From: JAAZHD01 sp012510895
Lineage (GTDB): Bacteria > Bacillota > Clostridia > Caldicoprobacterales > DTU083
Assembly (NCBI GenBank): GCA_050951465.1
Contig: JBMNJC010000002.1
Location: 1-64,000 of the forward strand
Direction: 5' to 3'
DNA length: 64,000 bases
The notes under the pieces were generated by a model, which saw nothing but the letters and a program-made list of their open reading frames with translations, did no database searches and had not been told where the DNA came from. Below, piece by piece: positions 36,515-46,993 of the stretch. Position 1 is the stretch's first letter; each line of letters begins with the position of its first letter. The position numbers and the translations under genes are program-made.

Positions 36515-38140
36515 ATGATATTTAATAGTTTTTTTAATTACCATGAGTTAATTAATTTCTTAACAAAAACAGCGGAGCAGCACCCTCATTTATTTACTAT
36601 GAAAATACTGGCGGAGACTAATGAGGGAAATAAAATATACTGCATGGAAGTTACGGATAAGTTCAGTCACGTACCAGATGATTATAAGTCGGGGTTCTAT
36701 ATACAAGGAAACCTGCATGCCCTGGAGTTTGCCGGTTCCATGCAGTGTGTGTACTTTATAAATTATATAACAGAAAACTATGAATCTGATCCCCGATTAA
36801 GGAGATTGTTAAAGGAAAGAATTTTTTATATTGTGCCCCGTGTGGCGGTCGACGGCACCGAATACATACTTAATACTCACAGTGCGTTAAGGTGCAAGCA
36901 TATTGAGCATGAAGATCAGCCAATTATTAAGAAGGATCTGAATAACGACGGCAGAATTCTCACAATGCGTTGGAAAAGCCCCTATGGTTCATTTAGGATT
37001 TCAGATAGTGACCACAGGCTTATGATTCCAATAGATCCTCTGGAGGATGTTGACCCGGACTCACGATATATGCTGGCAGTGGAAGGTTTATTGAATGTCG
37101 GAGTGAAAGAAAACCATTTGGAAAGCCATTATTTTAAATACGGCGGAGATAATCTCGACTTTAACAGAAACTTTCCTGTCAACTGGAAAAGAATATCCGG
37201 AACAAATACCGGAAAATACCCCTTATCTGAGCTTGAAACGCGGGCAATTGCAGATTTTATAATTGATCATCCCGATATTATACAGGTGATTGATTTTCAT
37301 ACCGGGAACCCTGCTATTTTCTATCCGAATCTTTTGGGTAAGCATAATAAAGATTATGCCGATGATTGGAATATAGTAGAGACAATAGGAAAAAAAGGCG
37401 AAGAATTACTAGGTTTTAAACTGCTGAGCGGATACAGCGAGGAAACAACAGGCAGTCATGCAGCACCGCTTCCCGGATGCTTCAAAGACTGGCTTTATGA
37501 AGACAGGGGAATTATTCCATATATAATAGAGCTGGGGCTTTTTTATAATTTTTTAGGCGTTCCCAGATTTTCCCAATACAGTACTGCATCAGAGTGTGAA
37601 GAGGTTACAGGCCTGGCATTGCTTAAATGGCATGATTCTCATAAGGAATCTGATTTATTTTTTGATTGGCAGACCTTTACCCATCCCCAGCTTGGTGAGG
37701 TTGAAATTGGCGGCTGGAATTGGATTAAGTACAGCAATCCGCCTCTTGACGAAATGGATGATATATGCAGAAGATGCACAGAATTTATTCTGGAAATGGC
37801 AGAATGGAGACCCAGGATAGAAATAAATGATGTGCAGATCAAAAAAATAGAAGATAGTATTTTCAAAATACGAGCGATGGTTATAAATAACGGTAAGTTG
37901 AACAGCTCTGTTACTAAGATGAGAGCTGAAAAGAATCCATCTAAAACATTTATATCCATTGAAAATGATGAGGGAATTGAATACATATCAGGAAATGAAA
38001 GAGTTCAGATTCAGGAAATGCTTTCTGATAAAGGTTTCAGTGAAACAGAGTGGGTAATACGAACCCGCAGCAAGAAAGCTTGTATAAAATTGTTGTCGAA
38101 GACAGGGATTTATGATGAGAAAAAGATTGATTTATGTTGA
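36515..38140 (+). CDS. M14-family zinc carboxypeptidase-like protein
   Basis: This 541-residue protein shows the M14 zinc signature: NLHALEFAG near residues 66-74 (His-x-x-Glu), a distant zinc His in VIDFHTGN near 256-263, and the catalytic Glu in YIIELGLFYN near 336-345. DFNRNFPVNW near 219 gives the substrate-binding Asn-Arg pair. There is no signal peptide or membrane segment, so it is probably cytoplasmic. The C-terminal 120 residues form an extra beta-rich domain. Family members trim C-terminal residues or cleave peptidoglycan-type amides; which applies here is unknown. It stands alone under its own promoter, just before the duplicated promoter and IS. Confidence 0.85.
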   Translation: MIFNSFFNYHELINFLTKTAEQHPHLFTMKILAETNEGNKIYCMEVTDKFSHVPDDYKSGFYIQGNLHALEFAGSMQCVYFINYITENYESDPRLRRLLKERIFYIVPRVAVDGTEYILNTHSALRCKHIEHEDQPIIKKDLNNDGRILTMRWKSPYGSFRISDSDHRLMIPIDPLEDVDPDSRYMLAVEGLLNVGVKENHLESHYFKYGGDNLDFNRNFPVNWKRISGTNTGKYPLSELETRAIADFIIDHPDIIQVIDFHTGNPAIFYPNLLGKHNKDYADDWNIVETIGKKGEELLGFKLLSGYSEETTGSHAAPLPGCFKDWLYEDRGIIPYIIELGLFYNFLGVPRFSQYSTASECEEVTGLALLKWHDSHKESDLFFDWQTFTHPQLGEVEIGGWNWIKYSNPPLDEMDDICRRCTEFILEMAEWRPRIEINDVQIKKIEDSIFKIRAMVINNGKLNSSVTKMRAEKNPSKTFISIENDEGIEYISGNERVQIQEMLSDKGFSETEWVIRTRSKKACIKLLSKTGIYDEKKIDLC

Positions 38141-38211
38141 TATTTTAGGTTTTTTGTCAGACATGACTATTTATTAAAATTATTACTTGTTAGAAGTGTA
38201 TAAAATGTATA

Positions 38212-38240
38212 TTGACAAAACTGCTGGCTTGTGTTAGTAT
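38212..38240 (+). promoter_or_regulatory. Promoter in repeat copy 1
   Basis: TTGACA (38212-38217), 17 bases, TAGTAT (38235-38240) preceded by TGT, which gives an extended -10. Confidence 0.75.
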
Positions 38241-38283
38241 AATTCCTATAAAAATGGTGATGTTTTTTTAAATAAAATGTATA

Positions 38284-38312
38284 TTGACAAAACTGCTGGC
38301 TTGTGTTAGTAT
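38284..38312 (+). promoter_or_regulatory. Promoter in repeat copy 2
   Basis: TTGACA (38284-38289), 17 bases, TAGTAT (38307-38312) with TGT before it: the same elements as in copy 1, 72 bases downstream. Confidence 0.75.
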
Positions 38313-38632
38313 AATTCCTATAAAAATGGTGATTTTTTTAAATAAAATGACTACTATCTTGACCTACTCTCACTCTCAGTACAGAAATCCAGGGCAGTTT
38401 TTATAGAATGAGGCTAGGTTTAATTTATAAATACAGACTTTATACAATTTATTACACTTATAACGAAATTGATGATGTGTAATTGCAGTTCTCTAAAATC
38501 TTTCGGGCAGGGCTGTATAAAGTATAATAATAAGTCTGAATTATTCATGGATGTTATCTAACGGTGCGCTCCACCGCATAGTTACAGTGTATACAGCTAT
38601 TGACGCATTTCACTTAAAAAGTGAAGGTAAAT

Positions 38633-40112
38633 CCATAGAAAAAAGGGTTCAACTTTGTTAAAATATAGTTATCACACCAATACCAAACAAAGGAGAACCC
38701 TCAATGTCTAGTTTAATGGAAACCCGTTTAGAATGCAATAACAGTATTAAGATAAATTTCGATGGCGGCGATCTATCTTCCGATACAGGTCTGCTTCCTG
38801 ATAAAGGAATTTGCTGGCAAGATTGGTTTTGATGAAGTAATAGAAGACATATTCAAAACCAATGATGCCGCCACTTTCCGTATTCATACAGATGCAGAAA
38901 ACCTACAGCAGGAGATATACCAGACCATTGCTGGTTATTTTCAGGATGATGACGCTGACGAGCTGACCAATGACCCAGTGTTTAATACCGTACTTAATAA
39001 GAAAACGCTTGCTTCGCAACCAACCATGTCGCGGTTTTTCAACCGTATGGATCAGGATACTCTGGGTCAGAATGAGCAAATACACAGGGCTATGAGGCAA
39101 CGGGTTTATGCCCTTGAAGCTCCTGAAAACGTGCTTTTTGATATTGATTCCACGCTTTTCGGAACCTATGGGAATCAGGAGGGTGAGGGCTACAATTATC
39201 ATTACTCCAATCATGGGTATCATCCATTGCTTTGCTATGACGGATTGACTGGTGATCTCTTAAAAGCCGAGCTTCGTGATGGAACAGTTTATACCTCTAA
39301 CGGTGCTGTTGAATTTATGAAGCCTCTGCTTACGGAGTATATGGAGCAATACCCTGATATTAAAGTGTACCTGCGTGGTGACAGCGGCTTCGCCGTTCCA
39401 GAACTTTTCAGCTTACTGGAACACAACGGCTGTTCTTATGCAATAAGACTGAAGGCTAACAATATACTTTATCAGGAGGCAGCGCATCTGACAGATGAGC
39501 TCAATGACTTAACTGCCACTAACAAGGTTGACTACGCTGTTTGTTACGGTGAATTTTACTATCAGGCAGGCAGCTGGAAATATCCACGCCGGGTTGTTGT
39601 TAAAGCAGAAAAACCAACGGGTCAAATGCTTTACATGTATACGTTTATCGTAACAAACATGCAATTGAAACCGGAAAGCCTGGTTAAGTACTACTGCAAT
39701 CGTGGGCGCATGGAAAACTTCATAAAAGAATCCAAGAATGGTTTTGATTTTGATTCCATGAGTAGCCATAATAAAGTGGTTAATGCAAACCGCCTGCAGA
39801 TATCCATGCTTGCCTATAACCTGTTCAATTGGTTCAAACGACTTGCGCTACCTGAAAACATGCGTAAACTTCAGGTTGATACGATAAGGCTGAAACTCAT
39901 AAAGATCGCATCCAGGATAGTACGGAGTGCCCGTTACATAATATTCAAGCTTTGCAGCAGTTGTCCTTACAAAACGGAGTTTTATGAAACCTTGGAAAAC
40001 ATCCGCAAGCTAAAGCTCCAGCCACAGCTGGAATAACAGCCTTTTTCGTACCTTGACAAGTTCAAAACGTCGATTACTGTTTCTACGGGAGAAGTCAGCC
40101 CTTTTTTAGGGG
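38633..40112 (+). mobile_element. IS1380-family insertion sequence (ends tentative)
   Basis: A transposase frame of the IS1380 family is flanked by imperfect inverted ends. On the left, CC-ATAGAAAAAAGGGTTCAAC begins at 38633. On the right, GTCAGCCCTTTTTTAGGGG (40094-40112) is similar when read on the other strand (CCCCTAAAAAAGGGCTGAC). No clear target duplication is visible. A second loose inverted pair (TTATCAC...AATACCA at about 38669 and its complement near 40150-40165) leaves open a slightly shifted element. It lies between the duplicated promoters and the ABC operon. Confidence 0.65.
38704..40036 (+). pseudogene. IS1380-family transposase with one frameshift
   Basis: Translation from ATG 38704 (AAAGGAGAACCC upstream) gives MSSLMETRLECNNSIKINF and the family motif DGGDLSSDTGLL, then shifts frame. 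The rest, from KEFAGKIGFDEV on, is in the next frame to TAA 40036. One extra C near 38797 explains the break. Downstream the DDE-type features are intact: VLFDIDSTLFGTYG, YLRGDSGFAVPELF and the GRMENFIKESKNGFDF stretch with the catalytic Glu. IS1380 transposases do not normally need frameshifting, so this copy is probably inactive. Confidence 0.85.
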
Positions 40113-40227
40113 AAAGATCCATCAGCTTTTTCGAAATTTTGAACTTTAGAGTGGTATTAGTGATAAAATTATTTTTATATCACCGTGAATAATTCAGGAT
40201 AAGGATTAAATCGGAAGGGGAATATTA

Positions 40228-41175
40228 ATGGAACAAATCAGTCGGGATACAATATCCAAAAAAAAGAAAAGAAAACTGCCAAAAGAAGACGGCGCTTTGT
40301 TTGTTATGGCACTACCTGCAGTTATATACTTAATTATATTCTGCTATTTGCCCATGGCAGGGTTGGTAATGGCATTTCAGGAAATGAATGTTTCAAAAGG
40401 TATTTTCGGAAGTAAATTTATCGGTTTTAAAAATTTTCAATTCCTATTTGCAACAACAGATGCATGGGTAATTACCCGGAATACAGTGCTTTATAACATA
40501 GTGTTTATTATTGTTAATTTGTTTTGTGCTGTTACATTAGCTCTGATGCTGAGTTCACTTCGCACTAAAGGATATGCCAAAACAGTTCAGACAATTTATA
40601 TGATGCCTTATTTTCTGTCATATGCAGTAGTTGCTATTATTGTCAATGCTTTTCTGCATAGAGATAACGGCCTTGTAAATTCCATTCTGAGGCTGATGGG
40701 AGAAACAGGTAAAACCAACTGGTATCACCAGACAAGTTTATGGCCTCCGCTTTTAGTCTTTGTGAATGCCTGGAAGGGTGTTGGTTATCAGACGGTGCTT
40801 TATCTTGCTGTTATATCCGGCATTTCGCATGAGTATTATGAGGCAGCAGTTCTTGACGGAGCAACTAAATTCCAGCAGGCACTTTACATTACAATACCGC
40901 ATCTGCGCTTTATAATAGGTATTTCCCTCATATTAAGCATAGGTTCCATTTTCAGGGGCGACTTTGGTCTCTTTTACCAGGTGCCCATGAACTCCGGAAG
41001 AATCTATTCAGTGACTGATGTTATAGATACCTATATATACCGTTCGCTTATACATTTAAGTAATGTGGGCATGTCAACAGCAGCCGGACTGTATCAGTCG
41101 GTAGTCGGGTTTATATTGATACTGGTTGCCAATAAGATTGTAACCAAGGTTGACCCGGACAGCGCCATGTTTTAA
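40228..41175 (+). CDS. CUT1 ABC transporter permease, LplB type
   Basis: This 315-residue protein has six predicted membrane helices and the EAA loop EYYEAAVLDGATKFQQALYITIPHL near residues 203-227, the contact site for the ATPase. It resembles LplB/YteP permeases, which import complex oligosaccharides with the partner permease and a lipoprotein. GAAGGGG precedes ATG. No ATPase gene is nearby; CUT1 systems of this type often share an MsmK-like ATPase encoded elsewhere. It is the first gene of the operon after the IS. Confidence 0.93.
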   Translation: MEQISRDTISKKKKRKLPKEDGALFVMALPAVIYLIIFCYLPMAGLVMAFQEMNVSKGIFGSKFIGFKNFQFLFATTDAWVITRNTVLYNIVFIIVNLFCAVTLALMLSSLRTKGYAKTVQTIYMMPYFLSYAVVAIIVNAFLHRDNGLVNSILRLMGETGKTNWYHQTSLWPPLLVFVNAWKGVGYQTVLYLAVISGISHEYYEAAVLDGATKFQQALYITIPHLRFIIGISLILSIGSIFRGDFGLFYQVPMNSGRIYSVTDVIDTYIYRSLIHLSNVGMSTAAGLYQSVVGFILILVANKIVTKVDPDSAMF

Positions 41176-41199
41176 TCAAACCAAGAAAGGGTGTATTTT

Positions 41200-42123
41200 G
41201 TGGCCAGAAAAAAGAGCAGTATAAACGAGCTGACCCAAATATCCAAGGGCTGGAATGCCTTATTTGTCGTAATATTATTCCTTGTAGCACTATTGGTAAT
41301 TATTCCAATGCTATTGGTAATTGTTATTTCTTTCTCCAGTGAAATGAGTATAGCAGATAAAGGATACAGTTTTTTTCCCAATGAATGGACATTGGAAGGA
41401 TATCAGTATCTGCTGAAAACCGGAGATCAGCTCTGGGCTTCATATAAAATAACAATTATTCATAGTACATTAGGCACACTTATTAGTCTGTCCGTAATGT
41501 CTTTGTATGCATATGTTATTGCCCAGAAGAGCTTTAGATACAAAAACCACTTTACCTGGTTTCTGTTCTTTACCATGCTGTTTGGAGGCGGCTTGGTACC
41601 AAGTTATATCCTGAATGTGCGCTACCTGCGCATAGATGACAGCTTATGGATATTCCTGTTGCCGGGCATGGTAAATGCATACTATACCATTATTCTTCGG
41701 ACCTTTATAAACACCACTATACCGGATTCTCTGTTTGAAGCAGCACGTATAGATGGCGCAGGGCATTTCAGGGTCTTTACAACCATAGTAATGCCCTTGT
41801 ATAAAGCAGGTATTGCTACAGTTGGTCTGTTTAACATGGTATCCCGTTGGAATAACTGGTTTACAGGTATGCTTTATATACGAAATCCTGATTTAGTACC
41901 CTTGCAGACTTTGTTGACCAAGCTGCAGAATAATATTGATTTTCTCAAAGCCAATGCGGAAATTGCCAGTACGCCTGACGGTATGGCGCTGCTAAGGGCC
42001 CTGCCGGATGAAAACATGCGTATGGCCAGCACTATAGCAGTAATACTTCCTATACTGTTTGCTTATCCCTTTTTCCAGCGTTACTTTGTACAGGGGCTTA
42101 CAGTAGGAAGCGTAAAAGGCTGA
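41200..42123 (+). CDS. CUT1 ABC transporter permease, YtcP type
   Basis: Starting at GTG 41200 (GAAAGGG nine or so bases upstream) this encodes 307 residues; the earlier GTG at 41191 lies too close to the ribosome binding site. Six membrane helices and the EAA loop LFEAARIDGAGHFRVFTTIVMPLYK near residues 180-204 mark it as the second permease. It pairs with the LplB-type permease 24 bases upstream. The last helix ends FFQRYFVQGLTVGSVKG, a common ending for this group. Confidence 0.93.
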   Translation: MARKKSSINELTQISKGWNALFVVILFLVALLVIIPMLLVIVISFSSEMSIADKGYSFFPNEWTLEGYQYLLKTGDQLWASYKITIIHSTLGTLISLSVMSLYAYVIAQKSFRYKNHFTWFLFFTMLFGGGLVPSYILNVRYLRIDDSLWIFLLPGMVNAYYTIILRTFINTTIPDSLFEAARIDGAGHFRVFTTIVMPLYKAGIATVGLFNMVSRWNNWFTGMLYIRNPDLVPLQTLLTKLQNNIDFLKANAEIASTPDGMALLRALPDENMRMASTIAVILPILFAYPFFQRYFVQGLTVGSVKG

Positions 42124-42137
42124 TGTTTGATTCTGAT

Positions 42138-42159
42138 CTCCTGTTATATCTGGCAGGAG
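42138..42159 (+). other. Intercistronic hairpin between permease and binding-protein genes
   Basis: CTCCTG (42138-42143) pairs with CAGGAG (42154-42159). An A-rich rather than T-rich run follows, so it is more likely to stabilise the processed mRNA for the binding protein than to terminate. Confidence 0.5.
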
Positions 42160-42195
42160 TTGGAATAAAAAAATAAAAAGGAGAGAAGATTAATT

Positions 42196-43800
42196 ATGAA
42201 AAAGCAGAGATTAACCAGAACAATTGTATTTCTGCTGGTTTTGGTAATGGTATTTGCCATGACGGCTTGCGGCGGTACCGATACCCCGTCTGAAGATTCT
42301 ACTGATCAGCCGACAAAAGAGCCGACAGAACAGGATAAAACGGTTGAAGAAGAACAAGAGGAAGAAGAACTGGAATTTGTTACCCTCGACTGGTATCTTG
42401 ACTTTGGTGAGGCTCAGGACGGCGAGATGGTAAATGAAGCGGTTAATGAATATCTGAAGGAAAAGGTCAATGCACATGTTAATATAACATGGTGGTCTTC
42501 TAATGATTTCACAACCAATATACCTACAATGATCAGCTCCGGACAGGATCTGGGTATGCTTTGCTACGGCAGGGTACCTTATGTTATAAATGCAACCGCG
42601 GAGCATACTATCCGATTGATGACCTGCTTGACAAATATGCTCCGGACACCAAGGCTCTTTTCCCGGAAGACGTTTGGGAAAGTATGAAGGTTGATGGCAA
42701 GATCTACGGCATACCGGCCTTCAAGGATAACGCCTATATCATGAACTTCATTTACAATGCTGATATGGCAGATGCCCTTGGCCTTGATATGTCACAGGTT
42801 AAGTTTACTGACTGGCGTCAGATTGAACCCTTCCTGATGGAAGTAGCACAGAAACGGTCTGAAATGTTCCCCGAATACGATCAGTATCCCGTGGCAGGGA
42901 ACAATGGTAGAGAAATGCCTTACAACTTCCAGGTGGAAACATTTGGCGTAGACTTAACTGCAGTAGCAAACATTGCACCCTTTAACAATGTGGCTGCATA
43001 TGATGCCGATACAATCTTCAACCTCTATGAAACAGATGAGTATCGCGAATATGCAAGAAGTCGTCAGCGCATGGTAGAAAACAACATTTTCGCTTATGAT
43101 TACACCGGCAAGTCCGAATGGAACTACACAGGCGGAATATTCTGCTGGGCAGGCTGGGGCTATACCTTTATGAATCCTCATCATTATGGTGAAAACTTTA
43201 CCACCAAGATGATTATGTCCGATGCACTCTGGACCACAACCGAAATGTACACCGGATCAGGAATGGCTATTTCCGCCAACTGCAAACATCCGGGAGCGTG
43301 CCATGATGATTCTGAACTTAATCAATACCGATCCGGAATTTGCTACATTGATGCGTTTTGGTATTGAAGACGTTCACTACACATATGATGAAGAAGGCAA
43401 GATGACATTTGAAGGCACCCGTAACGAAGATCCGGGCAACAGAGGTTTCTACCACTGGTACGGTGCTCCTCTGGGCAACCTGACCATTGTTAATGCACCG
43501 GAAAGTCTTGTAGGTCCTGACCGCGTTATGATGAAAGAGATTGAGAGAATTAACAGAGAAGCTGTCAGATCCACTCACTTTGGTTTTACTTTGGATGCTT
43601 CTCCAATCACCAATGAAATTGCTGCTACTTCAAACGTAGTTGCTGAATATCAGGTTGATATTCGTGCCGGACGCTTTGAATCCCAGGAAGAAGTTGACAC
43701 AATACTGGATGAATTCATCGCAAAGCTGAAGGCAAACGGCTCTGACAAAATTGTAGCTGAAGTTCAGAGACAAGTCGATGAATGGAAAGCTAACAGATAA
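42196..43800 (+). pseudogene. CUT1 solute-binding lipoprotein with two compensating frameshifts
   Basis: The N-terminus is a lipoprotein signal with lipobox VFAMTAC near residues 18-24, followed by an acidic Thr/Glu spacer and the binding-protein fold. The frame shifts near 42598 (one base short in a GCGGA stretch) and shifts back near 43290 (one G too many in CCGGGAG). The middle part, GAYYPIDDLLDKYAPDTKALFP to GMAISANCKHP, lies in another frame, and the C-terminus (NEIAATSNVVAEYQ, DUF3502-like) is in the first frame again. With those two bases corrected the protein is complete at about 534 residues. It would capture the sugar imported by the two permeases upstream. Confidence 0.85.
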
Positions 43801-43831
43801 AAATTGGTATATCATAAACAAGATTAATCAA

Positions 43832-43870
43832 AACGCTCGCTTCGCATTGACGAAGCGGGCGTTCTTTTAT
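43832..43870 (+). terminator. Strong terminator or attenuator inside the ABC operon
   Basis: AACGCTCGCTTCG (43832-43844) pairs with CGAAGCGGGCGTT (43851-43863) over 13 bp with one G-T pair and a 6-base loop, followed by CTTTTAT. It separates transporter from enzyme genes. Confidence 0.88.
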
Positions 43871-43901
43871 GCTATATACTTATAAAAGGGGTGGTAATCA
43901 A

Positions 43902-45939
43902 ATGTCAATTTTGTCATTTATCGATTATGAAATGCCTTCTGCATCTTTAGGCAGGCTGAATCCGCTTCCCGATCTCAGAAAGACAGCCGATAAGCATGCA
44001 TCAATACCCATTGATGAAGAAACTGTCACACCTGAGGAAGCCAGGTATATGGGCTGGGCAGGGTAAACGGCATATTGCCTTATTTGATCCAGGATAACTA
44101 TAACAGGATAAAAAGACCCAGGAAATGGAAGGCTGCCGTTTCTTGAAAATGATTATCTTCGTGCAACCTTTTTACCTGAACTGGGGGGTCGGCTCTGGTC
44201 TTTAATCGACAAAACTACCGGTAAGGAATACTTCACCGGAATCCCGTCTTTCAGCCTTGTAATCTGGCTCTGAGAAATGCCTGGATTTCAGGCGGGTTGA
44301 ATGGAATATTGGTATAATCGGTCATTCACCCTTTACAGTGGATTCAATGTTTACAGAGGAACTGACTCTTGAAGACGGAACTCCTGTCTTGCGTATGTAT
44401 GAGTATGAACGAGTACGCGGTCTGGTATTCCGGATTGAGGCCATGCTGCCTGATGATTCAAGATACCTTTATGTACGGGTCCGGATTGATAACAGTACCG
44501 ATAAGGACACGGCTGTTTACTGGTGGAGCAATATTGCAATAGATGAAAGAGAAGATGTCAGAGTTTAGTTCCTTCTGGACAAATCTTACCGCTGGGGTTA
44601 TGGCGGAAATCTTAGAAAAATTCGATTCCTTATGTGACTGTGGAAGCAAGCCAGCTTCGCAGAAACACGGAACTGACCGAACCCTGCACTTTGATATCAG
44701 CAGAACAACTCAAATACCCCAGGCCATGGACTTTTTTTTCTATATCCCGGATGGACAGAGACGCTGGATATCCGCAGTAAATGATGAAGGGTATGGATTC
44801 ATACAGACTTCAACGGATAGGCTGCAGGGCCGTAAACTGTTTGTTTGGGAATGGGAGCAGGCGGACGCAACTGGCAGACCTTCCTGTCTCTGCCCGGACA
44901 TGCTTATTTGAAATTCAGGCCGGCCTGGCACGAACACAGCTGGAACATCTTCCAATGAAGGGCGGGGAAGTGATCAGCTGGATGGAGGCTTACGGCCCGA
45001 TTGCGGCGGACCCTGATCTGGTGCAGGGAAAGGACTGGAATGCTGCAACCGCTGCTGTTGATGGGGCGCTGGAGAAAGCCTGTCCGCGTGAAAAAGTGGA
45101 ATTTATGCATCAAAAGGCTAAAGAGGAACTGGATCAACGTACTGGCAGACTGAGACGGATCGGTTCAGGCTGGGCTCTTGTGCAGAAAGAGCTGTTGGGC
45201 GACTCTTTTAATGACGGAGGGCTTCGCTTCTCAAACGCAGTTTAGGGCGTCGCGAAGAACCCTGGCTGCAGTTGATCAGAACAGGTGCTTTGCCTTGTCC
45301 CGATGTTTTGGAGGAACCCTTAAGCTATCAGATCGGCGAGGAATGGGAACAGCTTCTTGCAGATTCCATTAGGCAAGGAAAAAGCGATCATTGGTACGGA
45401 CATTATCAATACGGAGTGATATTGGCTTACAGAGGTAAAATGGAAGAAGCGGAAGCAGCTTTTGACAATCCATTCGGCTGGCGGCCAGTCCCTGGGCACT
45501 GAGGTGCAAGGCTGTTCTCAGGAAATGGCAGAGGATTCGGAAAGTGCTGCTGAGCTCTATAATCAGGCAGTCAGCATGCTTCCCCAGAGAAATCTGGCCA
45601 TAGAAGCAGTCAGAACCATGCAAAAGGCCGGCAAATCCCAGGAAGTTATAGATATGTATGAAAAATTGCCCCAAAGAATTAAGAATATAGGCAGGATAAG
45701 GGTAACCCTGGTTGAAGCATTGCTGGATATGGGAGATATAAACCGGGCAGAACGTATACTTAACGGCAATATCCAGTTGACAGATGTTCGGGAAGGGAAG
45801 TAAAATTAACCGACCTATGGTTCCGCATGACTGCTATGAAGCGGCCGCTGAAATCGGATCTGCTGTAGACGATGCTCTGATAGAACAGGTCAAAAAGGAA
45901 TGCAAACCACCTGCTCACTTGGATTTCCGGATGCGCTGA
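43902..45939 (+). pseudogene. DUF5107/TPR protein, broken by at least ten single-base indels
   Basis: Pieces in all three frames assemble into one protein of about 680 residues. It starts at ATG 43902 behind AAAGGGGTGG, with LIQDNYNRI, TFLPELGGRLWSLIDK, VEWNIGIIGHSPF, PDGQRRWISAVNDEG, LFEIQAGLARTQLEHLPM and WMEAYGPI (DUF5107 features), then helical TPR-like repeats, and ends at TGA 45937-45939. Breaks lie near 44058, 44140, 44229, 44296, 44566, 44849, 44910, 45243, 45465, 45796 and 45843, mostly one base missing from a G run. Apart from indels the coding pattern is kept. DUF5107 proteins occur in glycan-use operons; their function is not settled. Confidence 0.8.
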
Positions 45940-45991
45940 TCTAAGAAAAGCAAAGATTAATAATAAAAGAATGATAATGGGAGCAAGCAAT

Positions 45992-46956
45992 ATGAGCATT
46001 ATACTTTCCGTCGACGGAGGCGGTTCTAAAATTAATGCAATATTATTTGATGATAAATTTCGTCTGCTGGGCGCAGGTAAGAGCGGAGGGGTAAATACAA
46101 ACAGCACCACCCTGGAAGACTGCCGCAATAATGTAGCGGATTGCCTTAACCAGGTGTTCAGGGAAAGGCCTCCTGCTGCCATTGACAGGCTTTATGCTGT
46201 GTTTGTAGGGCCGATTAACGTACTCTTTGAAGAGGTGGAAAAGCTTACAACAGTTAAGGAAAAAATCCGGCTTAATGAAGCCCGGGCGGGGCTCCTGGCA
46301 GGAGCGCTTAAAAAGAACGGTATACTCGCAATTGCCGGAACCGGTTCTGATATCTTTTATATCAGGGAAGATCGGGAGAAAAATGAAGTTGTAGGTGCCT
46401 GGGGACCTATTCTGGGGGATCAGGGAAGCGGCACCTGGATTGGCCAGAAGGCTCTCAGGGCTGTAGTGGCTGGTATTGAAGGGTGGGGGGAGCCTACCAT
46501 GATCCGAGAAATTATCCATAGAGAGTGGAAATTGAAAAACGATTGGGACATGGTTAATATTATACACAAATCACCGGCTCCCTTTCGGAAGGCAGCCTCT
46601 GTAACTCCCATGGTCGGTGAAGCAGCTGCTGCAAATGATCCGGTAGCTATTAGAATACTAAAAGAAGCAGGTACAATTCTTGCTGTACAGACCGACTGTT
46701 TAATCCGCCGCGAGAAAATTCCGGAAGAATATTTAGATGTAGTATGCTGCGGCGGAGCATGGAAATCGCATCCCATTATGTTCGATACCTTTAAAGCGAG
46801 GCTGAAGGAAAATATCCGGCCATCACTGTGGTTAAGCCTTGGTTTGAACATGTGCTGGCAGGTCCGGCACAGGAAATGCTGAACAGGCAGATTCCTGCCG
46901 GCCGTGTTAAAAATACGCTCGAGAAATGCTTTCCAGAGTATGTAATAAAGTGGTGA
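45992..46956 (+). pseudogene. BadF/BadG-type (N-acetylglucosamine kinase-like) ATPase, one frameshift near the end
   Basis: From ATG 45992 the frame begins ILSVDGGGSKINAILFD (phosphate loop of the actin-like fold) and continues with GILAIAGTGSDIFYIR, GPILGDQGSGTWIG and VVCCGGAWKSHP. Near 46818 the frame changes: restoring one G in CGGCC gives ITVVKPWFEHVLAGPAQEML and a normal C-terminus ending at TGA 46954-46956, about 320 residues. The fold is that of eukaryote-type GlcNAc kinases and BadF ATPases, so it probably phosphorylates an amino sugar. The tandem SIS genes that follow support this. Confidence 0.82.
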
Positions 46957-46993
46957 TTTTATCATATGAAGAAAGGAGAATGAGAAGAAAGTT

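Larger units (their letters stand above)
38201..38342 (+). repeat. Tandem duplication of a 70-72 bp promoter-bearing segment
   Basis: Copy 1 spans 38201-38272 and copy 2 38273-38342. They are identical except near the end, where copy 1 has GATGTTTTTTTA and copy 2 GATTTTTTTA. A short third start (TAAAATG) follows at 38343. Each copy contains a full promoter and ends in a T run. The whole non-coding stretch 38141-38632 otherwise holds only a small inverted repeat (TTCACTT 38609-38615 with AAGTGAA 38619-38625) next to the insertion sequence. Confidence 0.95.

Noticed and set aside
38201..38342. CRISPR array
   Set aside because: Two adjoining 70-72 bp copies with no spacers and promoter content; it is a tandem duplication. 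No other repeat-spacer pattern was seen in the window.
38704..40036. Programmed frameshifting in the transposase
   Set aside because: No slippery A or T run or downstream hairpin is seen at about 38797, and IS1380 transposases are normally one frame; a plain insertion of one base is simpler.
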